Of a stretch of 20,669 nt of DNA, positions 1-7,124 are shown one piece after another. Positions within the stretch are counted from its first letter, which is position 1. Each line of letters opens with the position of its first letter. This DNA is from Spirochaetales bacterium (lineage in GTDB: Bacteria > Spirochaetota > Spirochaetia > DTKZ01): NCBI GenBank assembly GCA_031274005.1, contig JAISQU010000205.1, positions 1 through 20,669 on the forward strand. Reading direction: 5' to 3'. The position numbers and the translations under genes are program-made. Under the pieces are notes generated by a model. That model was not told the origin of the DNA, ran no database searches, and saw only the letters and a list, made by a program, of their open reading frames with translations.

Positions 1-45
1 AAAAAAGCGAACGGCTTCGGTCCGCCGCTAGAGAGAGCTTTTTTT
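1..45. terminator. possible bidirectional terminator at window edge
   Basis: An imperfect hairpin (GCG/CGC and CGG/CCG stems, about 7-28) has an A-run on its left (1-6) and a T-run on its right (39-45). This is the layout of a bidirectional rho-independent terminator. It would close a gene lying to the left of the window. The T-run sits about ten bases past the inner stem on the plus strand, so the plus-strand function is uncertain. Confidence 0.35.
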
Positions 46-116
46 ATCGCCCCGGTCTTTGTGTTTAGTTTACCATGAGTTTAAATTTGGAATTGCTGCC
101 ACCATATCAGATTTCA

Positions 117-145
117 TTGACAAGCGTAAAATCCGGTAGTACAAT
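117..145 (+). promoter_or_regulatory. promoter of the TRAP transporter operon
   Basis: TTGACA (117-122) and TACAAT (140-145) are separated by exactly 17 bases, a near-consensus sigma-70 promoter. Transcription would start near 152, leaving a leader of about 40 bases before dctP. The leader carries AGATATATGA (164-173), which resembles a palindrome at the downstream transketolase promoter. The rest of 46-191 holds nothing else recognisable. Confidence 0.7.
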
Positions 146-191
146 CACAGGATTACGCGACAAAGATATATGATCGATTAAGGAGGTTACT

Positions 192-1202
192 ATGAAAAAT
201 TTTGTACTTGTCGTTCTTGTTTTAGCGGTTCCCGGTTTGCTCTTTGCCACCGGCCAATCCGATTCCGCAGGCGCGCAGGAAGGCAAAGCGGTTACGCTCA
301 CCGTTTATTCCCCCGGCAACGCCACATCCGTACCGACAAAAACAATCCTTAAATACAAGGAATTGGTTGAAGCGGCTTCGGGCGGGCAAATCAAGCTAAC
401 CGCCCATCACAGCGGCGAACTGGGAAATGACGCGGAAGCCCTGCAGTCAACCCGCATGGGAACAATCGATATTATTTTCGCCGGCACATCGGGCTTTACC
501 AGCTTCTACGACAAGGCCAGTATTCTGGATTTGCCGTTCCTGTTCAGGGACGCTAAACAGGCTTATGAAATCGTAAACAGCCCCATCGGGGAGCAAATCT
601 TCGGGGATTTACAGAGCGTCGGCCTTGTGTATTTGTCCGAAGGCGACAACGGGATGCGCCACATCGCCACAACCAAAAAACCGGTACACACCGTGAATGA
701 TGTGGCGGGGCTTAAAATCCGCGTACCGACCAGCAAGATGTATCTTGATGTCTGGGGGGCTCTTGGCGCCACTCCTGTAGCCCTTGCCCTGAACGAACTG
801 GCTATAGCCTTATCCAACGGAACAGCCGAAGCCCAGGATAACGCTACCTACCATTTGGTAGCCAACGCCACCTACGACGATATAAAGTTTTACAGCTTTA
901 TTAATTATATGTGGATGGGCTGCACGATGGCGGCAAACGCGAATACCTGGAAAAAACTTTCGCCCGACCAGCAGCGGATACTGAAAGAGCAGGCTGTGGC
1001 CGCGGCAAAATATTCTTTTGACACCATCGAAGAGGACAATGTCAGCGCTACCGAGACATTAAAAAAAGCCGGTGTTCAATTTGACACAGCCCCGGATATT
1101 CAGAGCTTTAAAAACAAACTTGGCGGAAGCAATTATTACAAACAATACGCCAATGAGAAATGGTACAATCAAAGTATCATCGATCAGATTCTTGCCAAAT
1201 AA
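192..1202 (+). CDS. dctP: TRAP transporter solute-binding protein (DctP family)
   Basis: Periplasmic binding protein of a tripartite ATP-independent transporter; it captures a substrate, usually an organic or sugar acid, and hands it to the membrane subunits. The 336-residue length is normal for the family. Residues 1-19 form a signal peptide ending LFA before TGQSD; no lipobox cysteine is seen, so signal peptidase I cleavage is likely. The family pattern GLKIRVP places the conserved carboxylate-binding arginine at about R177, and R156 (NGMRHIA) is a second likely ligand contact. The start is fixed by AAGGAGG about six bases upstream of ATG. It is first in an operon with dctQ and dctM. The substrate cannot be read from sequence; the neighbouring enzymes suggest a hydroxy-acid or aldonic acid. 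Confidence 0.93.
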   Translation: MKNFVLVVLVLAVPGLLFATGQSDSAGAQEGKAVTLTVYSPGNATSVPTKTILKYKELVEAASGGQIKLTAHHSGELGNDAEALQSTRMGTIDIIFAGTSGFTSFYDKASILDLPFLFRDAKQAYEIVNSPIGEQIFGDLQSVGLVYLSEGDNGMRHIATTKKPVHTVNDVAGLKIRVPTSKMYLDVWGALGATPVALALNELAIALSNGTAEAQDNATYHLVANATYDDIKFYSFINYMWMGCTMAANANTWKKLSPDQQRILKEQAVAAAKYSFDTIEEDNVSATETLKKAGVQFDTAPDIQSFKNKLGGSNYYKQYANEKWYNQSIIDQILAK

Positions 1203-1212
1203 AAACAGGCTG

Positions 1213-1257
1213 CCGCGGCGCGCATTCCTCTTTAAAAGAAAAGAGTCCGCGCCGCGG
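1213..1257 (+). promoter_or_regulatory. strong intercistronic hairpin between dctP and dctQ
   Basis: CCGCGGCGCG (1213-1222) and CGCGCCGCGG (1248-1257) form a perfect 10-bp stem. A second inner stem is CTCTTT (1228-1233) with AAAGAG (1240-1245). It begins 10 bases after the dctP stop and ends 24 bases before dctQ. No real T-tract follows, so partial termination or 3'-end protection of the dctP message is more likely than a full stop. The likely effect is more binding protein than membrane protein (inference). Confidence 0.6.
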
Positions 1258-1281
1258 TTTCCGGGGAATATATAAAAACCG

Positions 1282-1776
1282 ATGAAAACGTTCAAAACCA
1301 TCCTTGACGGAATTATAAAAGTCACGCAGGTTTTATTGATATGCATAACGGCGGGGCTTGTACTGCTTATTCTCAATGAAATTGTTATACGAAACATTTT
1401 TAACAAATCTTTCCGCAGTATGACCGAGGTGGCGGGGCTTCTTTTTATATGGATGGCCTTTCTGGGAATAGTTGTATTGTACGACCAAAACCGCCTTATC
1501 GCGCTGGATATTCTCTATGTAAACATACGGGGAACATGGAAGACCATTTTCTGGTTTGTACACAAGAGCGTCGCCCTCTGCCTTGGCCTTATTATGCTGG
1601 TAGCTTTTGCCGGACTGCTTCCTTTTGTGACTACCGAATACTTTTCATCAATGCCGAGTTTTTCCAAGGTATGGCAGTATGTTCCCCTCGCGATTGCCGG
1701 CGGTTATATGGCTCTCAAATCCCTGTATAGTCTTTTGGAAAGAATCAAACCGGCCCATAATGAAAAAAACGGGTAA
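1282..1776 (+). CDS. dctQ: TRAP transporter small permease subunit (DctQ family)
   Basis: Small membrane subunit of the TRAP importer, pairing with DctM in the inner membrane. The protein has 164 residues with four predicted membrane segments at about 14-34, 48-67, 88-112 and 130-151, the standard DctQ topology. The motif region around FRSMTEVAGLLFIWMAFLG (about 44-62) matches the family's conserved second-helix area. The start ATG has only a weak, distant ribosome-binding site (GGGGA near 1263), so translation may be poor or coupled to structure at the preceding hairpin. The gene ends 15 bases before dctM. DctQ sequences diverge strongly, so the call leans on topology and position between dctP and dctM, which is decisive. 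Confidence 0.9.
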   Translation: MKTFKTILDGIIKVTQVLLICITAGLVLLILNEIVIRNIFNKSFRSMTEVAGLLFIWMAFLGIVVLYDQNRLIALDILYVNIRGTWKTIFWFVHKSVALCLGLIMLVAFAGLLPFVTTEYFSSMPSFSKVWQYVPLAIAGGYMALKSLYSLLERIKPAHNEKNG

Positions 1777-1791
1777 AAGGGAAGGCGGCGT

Positions 1792-3063
1792 ATGTTAGCG
1801 TTTTTTATAAGTTTCGTCATTCTGCTGCTTATCGGCGTACCAATCAGCATTTCCATTGGCAGCAGCGCCATTATCGGATGTCTTTGGCTTGGATACCCGC
1901 TTATGGTTATCGGGCAAAAAATGATTTCGGGAATTGATTCATTTTTGCTTATCGCCATTCCGCTGTTTGTTCTTGCGGGGAATCTTATGAACGCGGGAAA
2001 AATTACCGAGAAAATATTCAATTTCGCAAAGGAACTGGTTGGCTGGATTCCCGGCGGGCTGGGGCACGCCAATATTGTGGCAAGCGTTATTTTCGCGGGC
2101 ATGTCCGGAAGCGCCGCGGCTGACGCCGGGGGCCTGGGAACCATTGAGATGGAAGCCATGACGAGTAACGGATACGACGCCGAGTTTTCCGCCGCGGTAA
2201 CAGCCGCCTCCTCGGTTATCGGCCCCATTTTTCCGCCGTCAATTCCGCTTATCATCTATGGCTCCATCGCCAGCGTAAGCGTTTCGCAGTTATTTATGGG
2301 CGGGGTTTTCCCTGGCCTGATTATGGGGCTTGCGCTTATGATACTGGTTTATATCATGGCGCTGCGCAGGGGATACCCCAAAGACCGTTTTAATCCCAGG
2401 GCGCTGGTAAAGCAGTTTTTCGCGTCGGTGCTTTCCATCATCACGCCTCTGATTATTTTAAGCGGTTTTACCCTGGGCTGGTTTACCCCTACCGAAGCTT
2501 CCAGCGTCGCGGTGGGATACGCGCTGCTTATTGCCGTGTTTGTGTATCACACCCTTGACTGGAAAACGTTCAAAACATGTTTGCTCGAAAGCGCCCTGAC
2601 ATCGGCCAACACGCTTTTTATTATCGGGGCTTCGACCTTGTTTTCCTACGTTCTTATCAAGGAAGGGGTTTCCGTAACAATCGCGGGTTTTATCCTTGGC
2701 ATCAGCGCCAATCCCACCGTTTCGCTTTTGGTAATTAACATCCTCTTGTTAATTCTTGGCATGTTCATGGAACCCGGCGCGATTCTTACCCTGATGCTGC
2801 CGGTACTGCTTCCCATTGCCCACGGCCTGAACCTGGACATGGTTCATTTCGGCATCGTGATAGTTCTTAATCTGATGATAGGCCAGGTTACGCCTCCCTT
2901 CGGAGTGTGCCTGTTCATTGTCAGCGATGTGGCAAAACTCGAATTAAACAAACTCTACAGATCGATACTCCCGTTTTTGATTCCCCTGATTATTGTATTG
3001 TTTCTGTGTACCTATGCTTCGGGGATTGTTACCTGGCTGCCCTACCGTTTTATCGCGAAGTAG
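1792..3063 (+). CDS. dctM: TRAP transporter large permease subunit (DctM family)
   Basis: Large transport subunit of the TRAP system, which moves substrate with a cation gradient. The 423-residue length and about a dozen hydrophobic helices match the family. Recognisable DctM signatures are MSGSAAADAGGLG (about residues 104-116), IFPPSIPLIIYG, GMFMEPGAI and GQVTPPFGVCLF. These are the conserved scaffold and re-entrant loop regions of the elevator-type transporter. A good ribosome-binding site (GGGAAGG) precedes the ATG. It is the last gene of the dctPQM unit; a weak hairpin follows the stop and a new promoter precedes the next gene. Confidence 0.95.
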   Translation: MLAFFISFVILLLIGVPISISIGSSAIIGCLWLGYPLMVIGQKMISGIDSFLLIAIPLFVLAGNLMNAGKITEKIFNFAKELVGWIPGGLGHANIVASVIFAGMSGSAAADAGGLGTIEMEAMTSNGYDAEFSAAVTAASSVIGPIFPPSIPLIIYGSIASVSVSQLFMGGVFPGLIMGLALMILVYIMALRRGYPKDRFNPRALVKQFFASVLSIITPLIILSGFTLGWFTPTEASSVAVGYALLIAVFVYHTLDWKTFKTCLLESALTSANTLFIIGASTLFSYVLIKEGVSVTIAGFILGISANPTVSLLVINILLLILGMFMEPGAILTLMLPVLLPIAHGLNLDMVHFGIVIVLNLMIGQVTPPFGVCLFIVSDVAKLELNKLYRSILPFLIPLIIVLFLCTYASGIVTWLPYRFIAK

Positions 3064-3227
3064 GCTGGCTTACGATACAAATCGCTCTTGTTTTCATGAA
3101 ACAGAGCGCTAGAGTACCTTGTTTAGAGACTAAATGAACTGATAAAAAAGTCTAACCACAAAGGCGCGCCAGGGAACACAAAGGAAAAAAATGAAAAAAT
3201 AATCGCGCCCAATTTGAGTAAATTCAG
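3064..3227 (+). other. intergenic stretch with hairpin and short repeats
   Basis: No gene is seen. A bulged hairpin (CGCTCT 3083-3088 with AGAGCG 3103-3108, extended by GTTT/GAAAC) may be a weak terminator for dctM, but no T-tract follows directly. TACCTTGTTTAGA at about 3116-3128 recurs near 16226. CACAAAGG occurs twice (3157-3164 and 3177-3184). Confidence 0.45.
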
Positions 3228-3255
3228 TTGACAATATACTAGAAAGACATATATT
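3228..3255 (+). promoter_or_regulatory. promoter of the transketolase operon
   Basis: TTGACA (3228-3233) is followed after 16 bases by TATATT (3250-3255); TATTAT at 3252 with 18-base spacing is an alternative. Just downstream lie a perfect 10-bp palindrome, TGATATATCA (3264-3273), and an inverted repeat, ACGCATT/AATGCGT (3273-3279 and 3284-3290). These are well placed to act as operators at or after the transcription start. Confidence 0.65.
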
Positions 3256-3263
3256 ATAGATAC

Positions 3264-3290
3264 TGATATATCACGCATTCATTAATGCGT
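3264..3290 (+). promoter_or_regulatory. operator-like palindromes upstream of the transketolase genes
   Basis: TGATATATCA is a perfect palindrome at 3264-3273. It abuts ACGCATT-CATT-AATGCGT at 3273-3290. Both lie between the predicted transcription start and the ribosome-binding site. The GntR protein encoded in this operon is a reasonable ligand for one of them (inference). The second repeat could instead be an mRNA hairpin next to the ribosome-binding site. Confidence 0.4.
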
Positions 3291-3302
3291 AAGGGAGATG
3301 AT

Positions 3303-4136
3303 ATGGCACTAAAAGAAGACCGCAAGGCGTATCTGCGCGAACTATGCGGTAAATTCAGAAACACGCTTATCGACATTCTGTACAAGGCCCAGACAGGGCA
3401 TCCGGGCGGCTCTTTGTCCGCGACGGAAATTATTACAACCCTGTATTTTGAGAAAATGAAAATCGATCCGAAGAATCCCGGATGGGAAGATCGTGACCGG
3501 TTCATTCTGGGCAAGGGGCACGGGGCGCCCATGCTTTACATCAATCTTGCGGAGCGGGGGTATTTTCCCGTATCGGATCTGCAAAATCTGCGGCAGTTCG
3601 GCAGCCACTTGCAGGGGCACCCTTGCGCAAAGGATACTCCGGGGGTGGAACTCTCAACAGGCCCCCTGGGTCTGGGTCTGGGCGCGGGCGCGGGCATGGC
3701 TCTGGGCGCAAAAACGGCCAAAAAGGATTTTTACACGTATGTTCTTATGGGCGACGGAGAAATCCAGGAAGGCGTTATCTGGGAGGCCGCGATGGCGGCC
3801 GGTAAGTTCAAGCTGGATAATCTTATAGGCATTCTGGACTATAACGGCGTGCAGCTTGACGGAACAGTCGCCGATATTATGCCCCTGGGCGATGTCAAAG
3901 CAAAGTGGGAGGCCTTCGGCTGGAAGACCATCGAAATTGACGGTCACAATGTGGAAGCCATTTCCGACGCCGTGGATACGGCAAAAACCATGAAAGGCGG
4001 ACCGCTCATCATCATCGCCAAAACCGTTAAGGGGAAGGGCGTTTCTTTTATGGAAGGCAAGAACGGATGGCACGGCAAGGCCATAGGCCCTGAGGATTAC
4101 AAGACCGCGAAAGCGGAACTGGCAGGAGGAAAATAA
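3303..4136 (+). CDS. transketolase, N-terminal (TPP-binding) subunit
   Basis: N-terminal half of a split, thiamine-diphosphate-dependent transketolase. Transketolases move a two-carbon ketol unit between a ketose and an aldose. The protein has 277 residues with the expected motifs: GHPGG (H33), GKGHG (H73) and the TPP/Mg motif GDGEIQEG (150-157) with N181. ATG at 3303 is chosen because AAGGGAG lies five bases upstream; an in-frame ATG at 3285 lies inside an inverted repeat and lacks a ribosome-binding site. The stop overlaps the next start by one base (TAATG), so the two halves are translationally coupled. Such split enzymes occur in central metabolism and in specialised routes such as apiose or sulfoquinovose breakdown; the setting here favours a specialised role. 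Confidence 0.93.
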   Translation: MALKEDRKAYLRELCGKFRNTLIDILYKAQTGHPGGSLSATEIITTLYFEKMKIDPKNPGWEDRDRFILGKGHGAPMLYINLAERGYFPVSDLQNLRQFGSHLQGHPCAKDTPGVELSTGPLGLGLGAGAGMALGAKTAKKDFYTYVLMGDGEIQEGVIWEAAMAAGKFKLDNLIGILDYNGVQLDGTVADIMPLGDVKAKWEAFGWKTIEIDGHNVEAISDAVDTAKTMKGGPLIIIAKTVKGKGVSFMEGKNGWHGKAIGPEDYKTAKAELAGGK

Positions 4137-5086
4137 TGGCCGGATCAGGATCAGTAACAGGAAAAGCCCAGCGTCAGGTTTACGGAGAAACTCTGGTTGA
4201 ACTGGGTAAAAAAAATGCTAACCTCGTTGTTTTCGACGCGGACGTTTCAGGCTCCACCCGCTCGTGTGTATTCGCGGAAGCGTTTCCCGAACGGTTTTTC
4301 AATGTGGGAATAGCCGAAATGAACATGGCCTCCATGGCCGCGGGAATCTCCACAACCGGATATGTGCCTTTTATCAACACCTTCGCGTGTTTTATTGTGC
4401 TGCGCTGCGCCGACCCCATCCGGAGTCTTATAGCGTACACCGGCCTCAATGTAAAAATTGTGGGAACCTATTCCGGCCTTTCGGACTCCTTCGACGGGGC
4501 AAGCCATCATTCTACTATGGATATAAACTTCATGCGGGCAATGCCCAATATGACAATCCTTTCTCCCGCGGATGGCGTTGAAGCGGCTCTTGCGACGGAG
4601 GCGGCTTTTTATCACAAGGGGCCCGTGTATCTGCGCATGCACCGCAACGAAATTCCGCAGACCAGCGACTACGCGAAAAACGCCTTCGAAATAGGCAGGG
4701 GCGTAGTTCTGCGTGAGGGCAAAGATGTAAGCATTATCGCCACGGGTTTCATGGTTCACCGCGCTTTGGCCGCGGCGGACAGTCTCGCCTCCGCGGGTAT
4801 CAGCGCCAGGGTTGTGAACATTCATACCATAAAACCCATAGACAAGGAGCTCATCATCAAATGCGCCGCGGAGACAAAAGGCATTGTTACCGCGGAAGAG
4901 CACTCCATTACGGGCGGGCTTGGCAGCGCGGTCGCGGAAGTTCTTGCCGCAAACAAACCGGCGCCCGTGGCCTTTGTCGGCGTGGAGAACACTTTTACCG
5001 AAACAGGCGATTATGAAAGTTTGTTAAAAAAATACGGTTTGACCGCTGAGAATATTGTCGAAAAAGCCAAAAAGCTGGTACAATAA
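4136..5086 (+). CDS. transketolase, C-terminal subunit
   Basis: C-terminal half of the split transketolase, carrying the pyrimidine-binding and transketolase C-terminal domains. The 316-residue length is normal. GIAEMNM (58-64) contains the glutamate E61 that activates TPP. SFDGASHHS (118-126) is the usual substrate-side loop. The start overlaps the stop of the N-terminal subunit by one base, and GGAGGA lies just upstream, so equal production is expected. The protein also resembles 1-deoxyxylulose-5-phosphate synthase and E1-beta folds, but the separate N-terminal partner with GKGHG and GDGEIQEG fits a transketolase. Donor and acceptor sugars are not known. Confidence 0.93.
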   Translation: MAGSGSVTGKAQRQVYGETLVELGKKNANLVVFDADVSGSTRSCVFAEAFPERFFNVGIAEMNMASMAAGISTTGYVPFINTFACFIVLRCADPIRSLIAYTGLNVKIVGTYSGLSDSFDGASHHSTMDINFMRAMPNMTILSPADGVEAALATEAAFYHKGPVYLRMHRNEIPQTSDYAKNAFEIGRGVVLREGKDVSIIATGFMVHRALAAADSLASAGISARVVNIHTIKPIDKELIIKCAAETKGIVTAEEHSITGGLGSAVAEVLAANKPAPVAFVGVENTFTETGDYESLLKKYGLTAENIVEKAKKLVQ

Positions 5087-5090
5087 GCTC

Positions 5091-5801
5091 ATGCAGGCGG
5101 ATGGACGCGGGGCTGCGGCGACGCAGCCCCTGCAGGAGAAAGTTTATACTCTCATCAAGGACGAAATCGTCAACTGCGGGATGTCTCCGGGGTCTGTTAT
5201 CTGCGAAGATGTTCTGGTCGAAAAATTCGGAACATCGCGGACGCCTATACGGGAGGCCCTTCTGCGGCTGCAGCGGGAACGGCTTGTCGATATTTTTCCC
5301 CGCCAGGGGACTTTCGTATCTCAAATTTCCCTGAAGGACATTTATGAGATTTATCAACTGCGGCTTATTATTGAACCCCAGGTCATCAAGATCTCCTGCC
5401 GGAATCTTGATCCTGCTGTTCTGTCGGAGTTTCGGGATTTTTTTACGCGGCTTGAAACTCAGGAATGTCCCTACGCAGAGTGGTTCCGGCAGGACCGCGA
5501 ACTTCACAGCTACATTGTGGATTCTTCCGGCAACAGGCAGTTACAGCAGATGTACGCCACCATCATGGATCAAAACCTGAGAATGCGTATCCTCGCGGGG
5601 AAAATCCCCAGCCGCATGCGCGACACAAATCATGAGCATCTTGCCATTCTCGACGCTCTTCTGGCAAAGGACGAGGAGAAGGCGGAGCAGGTTATGGCTT
5701 CCCATATTCTTTCTTCGCGGGCAGGGGTTCTGCGGCTTGAAGGTTTTCGGGAGGGTTCCCCCTCGCCTGATGATTCAAAAAGTTTATTATATGAAAAATA
5801 A
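5091..5801 (+). CDS. GntR-family regulator, FadR/FCD subfamily
   Basis: Cytoplasmic DNA-binding regulator that normally loses DNA affinity on binding an organic acid. Residues about 14-75 form the winged helix-turn-helix, with the classic VEKFGTSRTPIREALLRL segment. Residues about 85-215 form an FCD domain with likely metal ligands D135, H139, H183 and H205, which in this subfamily help bind carboxylate effectors. The start is taken as ATG 5091, four bases after the transketolase stop; a TTG further upstream would overlap that gene and adds nothing conserved. Its place inside the operon suggests autoregulation by the pathway substrate. Candidate operators are the palindrome at 3264 and the inverted repeat at 8517. 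Confidence 0.88.
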   Translation: MQADGRGAAATQPLQEKVYTLIKDEIVNCGMSPGSVICEDVLVEKFGTSRTPIREALLRLQRERLVDIFPRQGTFVSQISLKDIYEIYQLRLIIEPQVIKISCRNLDPAVLSEFRDFFTRLETQECPYAEWFRQDRELHSYIVDSSGNRQLQQMYATIMDQNLRMRILAGKIPSRMRDTNHEHLAILDALLAKDEEKAEQVMASHILSSRAGVLRLEGFREGSPSPDDSKSLLYEK

Positions 5802-5824
5802 TTTTATATTCTGGAGGAAAAAAA

Positions 5825-7099
5825 ATGAGTGATTTTGACACAGCGAAGAATCTTTTAACCGGCTGGAAAGGCAGCTCGTATCTGCTCGGAAACGGTGTTT
5901 TGGACAAGATTGGGCCCATTGTCGCCGGCATCGCGAAGAAGGTAGCCCTTATCTACACCGAATATCCCGGTGTGGACGCCTATGTAGAGCGCATTAAGAA
6001 AAACCTCGGCGGCGCGGGCGTTAACGATGTAACCGTTATTATCGGCGCGGCGGCCAACGCCCCCAAGGAAGACCTTCAGCGTATTGCCGACGAGCTTGAG
6101 GCTTCCGGCGCCGACATGGTTATCAGCTTTGGCGGCGGCAGCACCATAGACGCGGCCAAGGCCGCGGAAGTTCTGCGCACTCTGGGCGGCTCGGTAGACC
6201 AGTATTTTGGTACCGGCCTTGTTACCGCGGCTCTTGAGAAGCAGGGCAAAAAACTGCATCCCCACATGGCCATACAGACAGCGGCTTCCACCGGAGCGCA
6301 TCTGACAAAGTATTCCAACATAACCGACTACAAAACCAACCAGAAAAAACTGATCGTTGATCCCGCCATTGTCCCCACCCATCCCGTGTTCGATTATGAG
6401 GTTTCGTATTCGGCGCCCATCAGCCTGACCTCGGACGGCGCCCTTGACGGCATTGCCCACATTCTGGAAGTTATTTTTGGCCTTGTCGGCAAAGACGGCT
6501 ACGCGAAAATGGAAGAAATCGCCAAAGTTGGCATTAAACTTATCCTTGATTATCTGCCCAAGGCTCTTGAGAATCCCAAAGACGCGAAGGCCCGCGAGGC
6601 CCTGTGTCTTGCCACGGACCTCGGCGGCTACGCCATCATGGTCGGCGGAACCAACGGCCCGCATCTTACGAGCTTCTCTCTTGTTGACATTCTGACCCAC
6701 GGCCGCGCCTGCGCTCTTATGAACCCGTACTACAGCGTATTCTTCGCTCCGGCAGTGGAGAAACCCATGAAACTTATCGCGGGTATCTACAAAGAAGCCG
6801 GCTATTTCAGCGGCGACCCCGCTTCCCTGAGCGGACGGGAGCTTGGCGACGCCTTTGCCGAAGCCATGTTCGCTTTCGCCAAAAAAATCAATTTCCCGAC
6901 AAAGCTGTCGGAGGTAAAAGGTTTTACGCAAAAGCATATTGACCAGGCCCTTGCCGCGGCCAAGGACCCGCAGCTCAAGATGAAACTTGAGAACATGCCT
7001 GTTCCCCTGACGGCGGACAAGGTTGACCAGTACATGGGCCCCATCCTTACGGCGGCGCGCGACGGAAACCTTTCGCTGATTAAAAATATTCCGGCCTGA
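5825..7099 (+). CDS. iron-containing (group III) alcohol dehydrogenase
   Basis: NAD(P)-dependent, metal-activated alcohol/aldehyde oxidoreductase, cytoplasmic, 424 residues. GGGSTIDAAKA (103-113) is the nucleotide-binding signature. Likely metal ligands are D208 and H212 (DGIAH), H280 and H292 (ILTHG). The exact spacing around H280-H292 differs from the FucO pattern, so this is not a simple propanediol oxidoreductase. GGAGG directly precedes the ATG. The gene lies between the GntR regulator and the LarA-like gene with gaps of about 25 bases, so one mRNA is likely. Beside a transketolase, a plausible job is reducing or oxidising a small hydroxyaldehyde or secondary alcohol made or used by that enzyme (inference). 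The substrate is unknown. Confidence 0.88.
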   Translation: MSDFDTAKNLLTGWKGSSYLLGNGVLDKIGPIVAGIAKKVALIYTEYPGVDAYVERIKKNLGGAGVNDVTVIIGAAANAPKEDLQRIADELEASGADMVISFGGGSTIDAAKAAEVLRTLGGSVDQYFGTGLVTAALEKQGKKLHPHMAIQTAASTGAHLTKYSNITDYKTNQKKLIVDPAIVPTHPVFDYEVSYSAPISLTSDGALDGIAHILEVIFGLVGKDGYAKMEEIAKVGIKLILDYLPKALENPKDAKAREALCLATDLGGYAIMVGGTNGPHLTSFSLVDILTHGRACALMNPYYSVFFAPAVEKPMKLIAGIYKEAGYFSGDPASLSGRELGDAFAEAMFAFAKKINFPTKLSEVKGFTQKHIDQALAAAKDPQLKMKLENMPVPLTADKVDQYMGPILTAARDGNLSLIKNIPA

Positions 7100-7124
7100 G
7101 GGCAGCGCGGAAGGAGCTGATGCG

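Noticed and set aside
3157..3184. Two CACAAAGG copies as a CRISPR-like or operator array
   Set aside because: Only two short copies with irregular surroundings; no repeat-spacer structure.
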